From: Pseudomonadota bacterium
GTDB lineage: Bacteria; Pseudomonadota; Gammaproteobacteria; Burkholderiales; Gallionellaceae
Reading direction: 5' to 3'
Assembly: GCA_021847165.1 (NCBI GenBank)
Contig: JAJZUH010000116.1
Location: 1 to 6,369 of the forward strand
DNA length: 6,369 nt
Shown: positions 1 to 6,369 of the stretch, one piece after another
How the letters are laid out: each line of letters starts with the position of its first letter
Numbering within the stretch: the first letter of the stretch is position 1
The notes under the pieces: model-generated
The model's database searches: none
What the model saw: only the letters and a program-made list of their open reading frames with translations
What the model was told of the DNA's origin: nothing
Position numbers and translations under genes: made by a program

Positions 1-1
1 C

Positions 2-268
2 CTGAAGAACTTCGCCTCGTCGCCGTGGTACGTGGCCGCGCTGGCAAGCTGGGGCATCGCGCTGTTCGAATACCTGATCCAGGTTCCCGCCAACCGTATC
101 GGCTACACCCAGCTCAGTCTCGGACAGCTGAAGATCATGCAGGAAGTCATCACGCTGACCATCTTCGTACCGTTCGCGGTGCTGTACATGAACCAGCCGT
201 TGAAGCTGGATTATCTTTGGGCCGGGCTGTGCCTGATGGGCGCGGTGTATTTTATTTTCAGAACATAA
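2..268 (+). CDS. DMT-family small membrane protein (DUF486), 3' part
   Basis: The gene is cut by the left window edge; 88 codons in frame remain before a TAA. The family (DUF486, drug/metabolite transporter clan) consists of small inner-membrane proteins of about 110-120 residues, so roughly 25-30 N-terminal residues are missing. The visible part carries the family's typical stretch FEYLIQVPANRIGY, then SLGQLKIMQEVITL, and ends with a hydrophobic helix (YLWAGLCLMGAVYFIF) and a short RT tail. I see about three hydrophobic segments. The substrate is unknown for this family and I do not assign one. The stop lies three bases before the mpl start, so the two are probably co-transcribed, although no functional link is evident. 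The family call is from recall of the conserved motif and is strong; a transport function is only inferred. Confidence 0.88.
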   Translation: MKNFASSPWYVAALASWGIALFEYLIQVPANRIGYTQLSLGQLKIMQEVITLTIFVPFAVLYMNQPLKLDYLWAGLCLMGAVYFIFRT

Positions 269-271
269 GAC

Positions 272-1609
272 ATGAGCAAACACATCCACATCCTCGGCAT
301 CTGCGGAACCTTCATGGGCGGCATCGCCGCCATCGCCAAACAATCCGGCTATCGCGTCACTGGCTGCGACGCCAACGTCTATCCGCCGATGAGCACGCAG
401 CTGGAAGCGCAGGGCATCGAACTGATCGAGGGCTGGGGCACAGAGCAGCTGGAGCTGAAGCCGGACGTGTTCGTCATCGGCAACGTGGTATCGCGCGGCA
501 ATCCGCTGATGGAAGAGATACTCAACCGCAACCTGCCGTATGCTTCGGGCCCGCAATGGCTGGCGGATACGCTGTTGCGCGACAAATGGGTACTGGGCGT
601 GGCGGGCACGCACGGCAAGACCACCACCACGTCGATGCTGGCGTGGATACTGGAACATGCGGGACTGAACCCCGGCTTCCTCATCGGCGGCGTGCCGCAG
701 AACTTCGGCATTTCGGCGCGCATCACCGACGCACCGTTCTTCGTGATCGAGGCAGACGAATACGACACCGCCTTCTTCGACAAGCGTTCCAAGTTCGTGC
801 ACTACCATCCGCGCACGGCCATCCTGAACAATCTCGAATTCGACCACGCCGACATCTTCCCCGACCTGGCGGCCATCGAGACGCAGTTCCACCATCTGGT
901 GCGCACCGTGCCGGGCAACGGGCTGGTGGTATGCAACGGGCGCGAGGAGTCGTTGCAGCGCGTGATCCAGCGCGGCTGCTGGACGCCGGTGGAAAGATTC
1001 GGCAGCGATGACGGATGGAACATCGGCGCCAACGACCAGATATCGCTCAACGGCAAGATGCAGGGCACGCTGCAATGGGACCTGCTGGGCGAGCACAACC
1101 GCATGAACGCGCTGGCTGCATTGGCCGCCGCCCGCCACGCGGGCGTGCCCGTCGCGCAAGGCTTGGCCGCGCTGGCCGAATTCAAGAACGTGAAGCGCCG
1201 CATGGAAGTGCGCGGCACCGTCAACGGCATCACCGTGTACGACGATTTCGCGCACCACCCCACCGCCATCGACACCACTGTGGCCGGGCTGCGCCACAAG
1301 GTGGGCAAGGCGCGCATCCTCGCCGTGCTCGAACCGCGCTCCAACACCATGAAGTTGGGCGTGATGAAGGACGCGCTGCCCGGCAGCCTGAAGGATGCCG
1401 ACCTGGTGTTCTGCTACGGCGCCAACCTCGGCTGGGACGCCGCCGCGTCGCTCGCCCCGCTGGGCGACAAGGCCGTGGTCAGGGACGACCTGGGCCAGCT
1501 GATCGAAACCATCGCCGGCGCAGCGAAGCCCGGCGACCAGATCCTGGTGATGAGCAACGGCGGCTTTGGCGGGATACACGAAAAACTGCTGCAACGTCTG
1601 GCGCAGTGA
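272..1609 (+). CDS. mpl: UDP-N-acetylmuramate:L-Ala-gamma-D-Glu-meso-DAP ligase (murein tripeptide ligase)
   Basis: This cytoplasmic ATP-dependent ligase attaches recycled tripeptide L-Ala-gamma-D-Glu-meso-DAP to UDP-MurNAc, feeding the peptidoglycan precursor pool. The 445-residue protein is close to the usual Mpl length (about 450-460). Mur-ligase architecture is complete: an N-terminal UDP-binding fold with ILGICGTFMGG (residues 7-17), the ATP P-loop GTHGKTTTT (112-120), the central-domain EADEYD (160-165) and NNLEFDHADIF (186-196), the EHNRMN motif (274-279), and DDFAHHPTAI (324-333) opening the C-terminal domain. The ICGTFMGG start and EADEYDTAFFDKRSKF favour Mpl over MurC, which shares the fold. 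The ATG at 272 is three bases after the preceding stop; no good Shine-Dalgarno is visible in the AT-rich stretch before it, so coupling to the upstream gene is likely. The 3' end overlaps the next gene by four bases. Confidence 0.96.
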   Translation: MSKHIHILGICGTFMGGIAAIAKQSGYRVTGCDANVYPPMSTQLEAQGIELIEGWGTEQLELKPDVFVIGNVVSRGNPLMEEILNRNLPYASGPQWLADTLLRDKWVLGVAGTHGKTTTTSMLAWILEHAGLNPGFLIGGVPQNFGISARITDAPFFVIEADEYDTAFFDKRSKFVHYHPRTAILNNLEFDHADIFPDLAAIETQFHHLVRTVPGNGLVVCNGREESLQRVIQRGCWTPVERFGSDDGWNIGANDQISLNGKMQGTLQWDLLGEHNRMNALAALAAARHAGVPVAQGLAALAEFKNVKRRMEVRGTVNGITVYDDFAHHPTAIDTTVAGLRHKVGKARILAVLEPRSNTMKLGVMKDALPGSLKDADLVFCYGANLGWDAAASLAPLGDKAVVRDDLGQLIETIAGAAKPGDQILVMSNGGFGGIHEKLLQRLAQ

Positions 1610-2457
1610 ACACGTACGCGTTCCGCCTGCTCAACGTGTTTGCCATCGCCGGCGATCCTTTCTCCGGCAACCCGCTTGCGGTATTCGAAGATGCACGCGG
1701 CCTGAGCGACGACCGGATGCAGGCGATCGCACGGCAGATGAACCTGTCGGAGACGACGTTCGTCTTCCCCAGCGAGCGCGCCAGCGCAAAGGTCCGCATC
1801 TACACCCCTTCCTTCGAAATGCCGTTCGCCGGGCATCCTACGTTGGGCACGGCACATGTCGTGCGCTCGCTCACCCGCGCCGGCGACAAGCTCACGCTGG
1901 AAATGAAAGCGGGCATCATCCAGGTCACGGCCCAGGACAACCGCTGGGAACTGCAGGCCAACGCCGCCAGAACGCGGCCGGTCGAGGCGGCCCATGCCGA
2001 ACTGGCCAGCATGCTGGGGCTCGATGTCGCGGACATCGGCGAACAGCCCCTGTGGGTCGATACCGGCAGCGAGCAGTTGATCATCCCGTTGCGTTCCGTC
2101 GCCGCCGTCGGGCGCGCATCGCCGGACATCAAACTGATGGCGCAGCATGCTTTCTCGCCGAGCCGCGGCGCCAGCATGGCCTACGTGTGGGCAGAGGACG
2201 GGACTGGCGGGATCGTTTCGCGCTTCTTCTTTCCCAAGGCGGGCTCGATCGCCGAGGATCCGGCCACCGGCTCGGCCTGCGCCAATCTCGGCGGCTGGCT
2301 CCTCGCCCATGGCGCAGCACTGCCGCTGCAACGCGTGATCCGCCAGGGTGATGCCGTGGGACGCCCGTCGTTACTGGATTTACGGGTGGAAGCCGGAGGG
2401 TTGATCCATGTTGCCGGCCTGGTAAGCGATCTGGGAAGCGGCCGGATCAGCATCTGA
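1606..2457 (+). CDS. PhzF-family protein (phenazine-biosynthesis-like isomerase/epimerase fold)
   Basis: A 283-residue protein with the two-lobed, diaminopimelate-epimerase-like PhzF fold. The N-terminal lobe begins with the family hallmark NVFAIAGDPFSGNPLAVF (10-27) and contains NLSETTF (46-52), whose Glu49 matches the catalytic acid of PhzF, then RIYTP (64-68) and FAGHPTLGTAH (74-84). The second lobe has the loop EDPATGSA (217-224), with Asp218 in the conserved position. Most family members are not phenazine enzymes, no other phz genes are present, and the substrate is unknown. I place the start at GTG 1606, because the homologous N-terminus begins NTYAFRLLNVF; the GTG overlaps the mpl stop as GTGA and has no visible Shine-Dalgarno, so translation is probably coupled to mpl. 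Longer upstream extensions in this frame run antiparallel to no known domain and lie wholly inside mpl. Family call is firm; function is open. Confidence 0.92.
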   Translation: MNTYAFRLLNVFAIAGDPFSGNPLAVFEDARGLSDDRMQAIARQMNLSETTFVFPSERASAKVRIYTPSFEMPFAGHPTLGTAHVVRSLTRAGDKLTLEMKAGIIQVTAQDNRWELQANAARTRPVEAAHAELASMLGLDVADIGEQPLWVDTGSEQLIIPLRSVAAVGRASPDIKLMAQHAFSPSRGASMAYVWAEDGTGGIVSRFFFPKAGSIAEDPATGSACANLGGWLLAHGAALPLQRVIRQGDAVGRPSLLDLRVEAGGLIHVAGLVSDLGSGRISI

Positions 2458-2498
2458 TCGGGGGACGGCACTCCGCCTATCCGCTGACGCTGCAGACC

Positions 2499-2960
2499 TT
2501 ATCTGCCCGCGTTCCTGTCCTGCTTCATCTGCTTCATTGCATCGCGGCATCCTTCCGAGAATCTGAACTCCCTGTGCGCCCGCTTGTAGCTGCCCATGCA
2601 TTTCAGCAGGCCGCCGCCAACCACTTCCTGTCCGCACCCGGTGACTTCGGCATCGGCCCGGCAGGCGCTATTGACGTCCTGGGCATCGGCGGAAAGTTCG
2701 GCCTTCATTTGCTTCAACGCACTGCGGCAGGCCGGAGAAAATTTGAAATCCTGATGCGATTTCTTGTAGCTGCCCATGCATTTCAGCATTCCCTGACCGA
2801 CGACCTCCTGCCCGCACCCGGCCATTTCCGCGTCGACCCGGCAAGCAGTGTTGACCGCCTGGATATCTGCCGACGGCGCAGTATCGGCAACGGCAGCGCC
2901 GCTGAATGACGTTGCGAAAAATATTGCCCCTGCAAGCATTGCTCTCGTTGTCATGCTCAT
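2499..2960 (-). CDS. Exported Cys-rich protein with two tandem repeats (GLG1/Cys-rich FGFR-like)
   Basis: A 153-residue protein with a classic Sec signal peptide: Arg6, a hydrophobic core AMLAGAIFFATSF, and a probable signal-peptidase I site after AVA (residue 25). The mature part is two copies of a Cys-rich unit (35-86 and 95-146), offset by exactly 60 residues and identical at 36 of 52 positions by my count. Each unit has four cysteines (40, 49, 61, 78 and 100, 109, 121, 138), a CGQEVVG.G..KCMGSYK core, and ends in S..CR.A.KQMK. The spacing resembles the Cys-rich repeat of the GLG1/Cys-rich FGF receptor family, known also as small secreted bacterial proteins; this match is from memory. Eight cysteines suggest four disulfides in the periplasm. 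No function can be assigned. It lies 73 bases after ubiH and converges with the PhzF gene, with 41 bases between stops. Confidence 0.9.
   Translation of the reverse strand: MSMTTRAMLAGAIFFATSFSGAAVADTAPSADIQAVNTACRVDAEMAGCGQEVVGQGMLKCMGSYKKSHQDFKFSPACRSALKQMKAELSADAQDVNSACRADAEVTGCGQEVVGGGLLKCMGSYKRAHREFRFSEGCRDAMKQMKQDRNAGR
2523..2858 (-). repeat. Intragenic tandem duplication, 180-base period (two units)
   Basis: The two protein repeats of the Cys-rich gene are also visible in DNA: units at 2703-2858 and 2523-2678 share the same register 180 bases apart. The longest exact match I found is 26 bases, at 2583-2608 and 2763-2788, coding for the LKCMGSYK region. Elsewhere the copies differ mainly by conservative substitutions (K/R, D/E, S/A, M/L). 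This fits an old internal duplication held under protein-level selection rather than a recent copy. Confidence 0.85.
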
Positions 2961-2970
2961 GCTCCCTCCT
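2961..2970 (-). promoter_or_regulatory. Strong Shine-Dalgarno of the Cys-rich gene, two possible ATGs
   Basis: Read on the - strand, AGGAGG (2970-2965) is followed by GAGC and ATG at 2960, then a second in-frame ATG at 2954. The spacing is 4 bases to the first ATG and 10 to the second, one short and one slightly long, so either could be used. Both give an intact signal peptide and differ by only two residues. A strong site of its own means the gene need not depend on coupling to ubiH. Confidence 0.6.
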
Positions 2971-3004
2971 CAAGGAAATGAATCGAATCCGTCTTGCTGC
3001 GCTT

Positions 3005-3033
3005 TGCCGTGTCCCGCCAGCGGACATCCGGCA
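3005..3033 (-). other. Stem-loop just after the ubiH stop
   Basis: On the - strand the sequence immediately after the ubiH TGA is TGCCG-GA-TGTCC-GCTGGCG-GGACA-CGGCA: two 5-bp stem blocks separated by a 2-base bulge, with a 7-base loop. No T-run follows (the next bases are AAGCGCAGC), so this is not a canonical intrinsic terminator. It could stabilise the 3' end of the upstream message, mark a processing point, or partly terminate with Rho. The pairing is seen directly; the function is inferred. Confidence 0.45.
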
Positions 3034-4186
3034 TCATCCGTTCGCCCCGAACATCATGCGCTTCGCCACGAACCTCTTCGCCGGCGGCACGCAATCCAGC
3101 AGGGTGAGCGCGGCGGAGCGCACCTGGCCGAACAGCGGCAGGTCGTTGGAAAACAGGCGCACGAGACCGTCGGTGAAACGAATGCCGGCGTTGCGGTCGA
3201 TGCGGCGCGATTTGCGGTAGGCGGCGCACATCGCCGCCGAACCGATGCCATCCGGAGCGCTGTCGAGGATGACCTGCGCCAGTTCCCATGCATCGCGGAT
3301 GCCCATGTTGAAGCCTTGGCCGGCGACCGGATGCAAGGTCTGCGCGGCATTGCCGATCAGTACCGTGCGCGGGAAGGTGATGTCGGGTGCACGCTTCAGG
3401 CGCAACGGATAGCAGCTGCGCTTGCCGACGCTGGTGAAGGTGCCCACCCGGTCGCCGAAATGCTGCTGCAGATTCTGCAGGAAGGCGGCGTCATCCCATT
3501 GCAGCATGGCTTGCGCGGCATCGTGCGGCGCGGTCAGTACCAGTTCGTAGCCGTCCAGGTAAGGCAGCAGCGCCATCGGGCCCTGCGGGGTGAAATGTTC
3601 GAACGCCATCCCTGCGCGTGGTTGCGTGCAGGTGACATGGGCGATGATGCCGCTCTGTCCGTAATCCTGCACCTGCGGCGGGTGCGCAGCTTCGAGCAGC
3701 TTGCCGCCTTCGGCCACGACGGCAAGGCGCGCCGTGAGGGTGTGCGGCTTGCCCTGATATTGATAGGTGAGGGTGGCACCTTCGCCTGAACTGCGCAGGT
3801 CGCTGACCGCCGCACCATACAGGCAGGTGATGTCGGTCTGGCGCAGCACCTGCTGCAGCGCGGCATGCAGGGTGGTATAGGGCAATACGTAACCCATCTC
3901 GGCCACTTTCAGTTCTTCGGCGCGCAAGGTCGTGCTGCCGCCGGAATTCTTTTGCGTGACTTCGATGGTCCTGATGCCGCTGACGTTCTGTATTTTCTCC
4001 CATGCCGCCAGGCGCTGCAGCAGCAGGCGGGTACCGTAGGACAGCGCCAGGGCGCGCGGGTCGGTGGTATTGCTGTCCGATTCGCGCGCCTCGAGCAGTA
4101 CCACGTTCAGGTCGTTGCCCTGCAGTGCGATCGCCAGCGCGGCCCCCACCGGGCCGCCGCCGACGATGGCGATGTCGCAGCTGTTC

Positions 4187-4194
<8 letters not shown>
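3034..4194 (-). CDS. ubiH: 2-octaprenyl-6-methoxyphenol hydroxylase, FAD-dependent (ubiquinone biosynthesis)
   Basis: A flavoprotein monooxygenase of the UbiH/UbiF/COQ6 family, 386 residues, that hydroxylates the ubiquinone ring precursor using FAD, NAD(P)H and O2 at the inner membrane. The FAD-binding Rossmann motif IVGGGPVGAALAIAL (10-24) is followed by the ribose-binding Glu35 and DPRALALS (45-52). The C-terminal signature GNAAQTLHPVAGQGFNMGIRD (281-301) is diagnostic. The GNAAQTLHP form, rather than GDAAHTINP, points to UbiH over UbiF or UbiI; this distinction rests on memory of the E. coli enzymes. The region where relatives have an A-D-G motif reads AEGG (161-164). The ATG at 4194 has an AGGAGG nine bases upstream, inside pepP, and overlaps the pepP stop by 8 bases. 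The pepP-ubiH pairing is well known in proteobacteria. Confidence 0.92.

Positions 4195-6369
<2,175 letters not shown>

Noticed and set aside
25..1011. A 328-codon + strand frame overlapping the DMT tail and mpl
   Set aside because: It is out of frame with two recognised genes; the Arg/His-rich translation is typical of a frame-shifted high-GC shadow.
1414..2331. A 305-codon - strand frame opposite mpl and the PhzF gene
   Set aside because: It straddles two well-supported genes in antisense and shows no conserved motif, as expected of a high-GC shadow frame.
1606..2457. Phenazine biosynthesis locus
   Set aside because: Only a PhzF-fold protein is present; no phzA/B/C/D/E/G genes are nearby, and most PhzF-family proteins are unrelated to phenazines.
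2492..2506. Hairpin GCAGA/TCTGC as a bidirectional terminator
   Set aside because: The stem is only 5 bp, overlaps the stop of the Cys-rich gene, and has no T-run on either side.
2848..3789. A 313-codon open frame on the + strand opposite ubiH
   Set aside because: It is antisense to a clearly recognised flavoprotein, and the product is low-complexity in Arg/Gly/His/Ala without a family pattern.

Overview
This GC-rich, densely packed 6.4 kb window looks like chromosomal DNA of a Gram-negative proteobacterium. A betaproteobacterium (Nitrosomonadales or Gallionellaceae-like) is my best guess, inferred from GC content, protein flavour and gene order. A ubiquinone gene, a meso-diaminopimelate peptidoglycan recycling ligase and MurU support a Gram-negative host. 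Nothing suggests a phage, transposon, CRISPR array or RNA gene.

Layout: two convergent gene strings meet near position 2480. On the + strand (2-2457): the end of a DUF486/DMT small membrane protein, then mpl (murein tripeptide ligase), then a PhzF-family isomerase/epimerase-like gene. The last two overlap as GTGA. On the - strand, read from the right edge: a gene tail that may be amgK (MurNAc/GlcNAc anomeric kinase), a roughly 130-base leader, murU (MurNAc-1-phosphate uridylyltransferase), pepP (Xaa-Pro aminopeptidase), ubiH (ubiquinone ring hydroxylase), a 73-base spacer with a stem-loop, and a small exported protein made of two Cys-rich repeats. murU/pepP and pepP/ubiH each overlap by exactly 8 bases in the form ATGNNTGA, so these three genes are very probably one translationally coupled operon.

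How they fit together: Mpl and MurU (with AmgK, if the tail call is right) belong to the two branches of cell-wall recycling. AmgK and MurU rebuild UDP-MurNAc from recovered MurNAc, and Mpl joins recovered tripeptide to UDP-MurNAc, so the product of one branch is a substrate of the other. PepP and UbiH are a known chromosomal pair with no obvious shared biochemistry.

The least explained item is the two-repeat Cys-rich secreted protein at 2499-2960. I see no clear evidence of a wholly new multi-gene system; most of the window is ordinary core metabolism.
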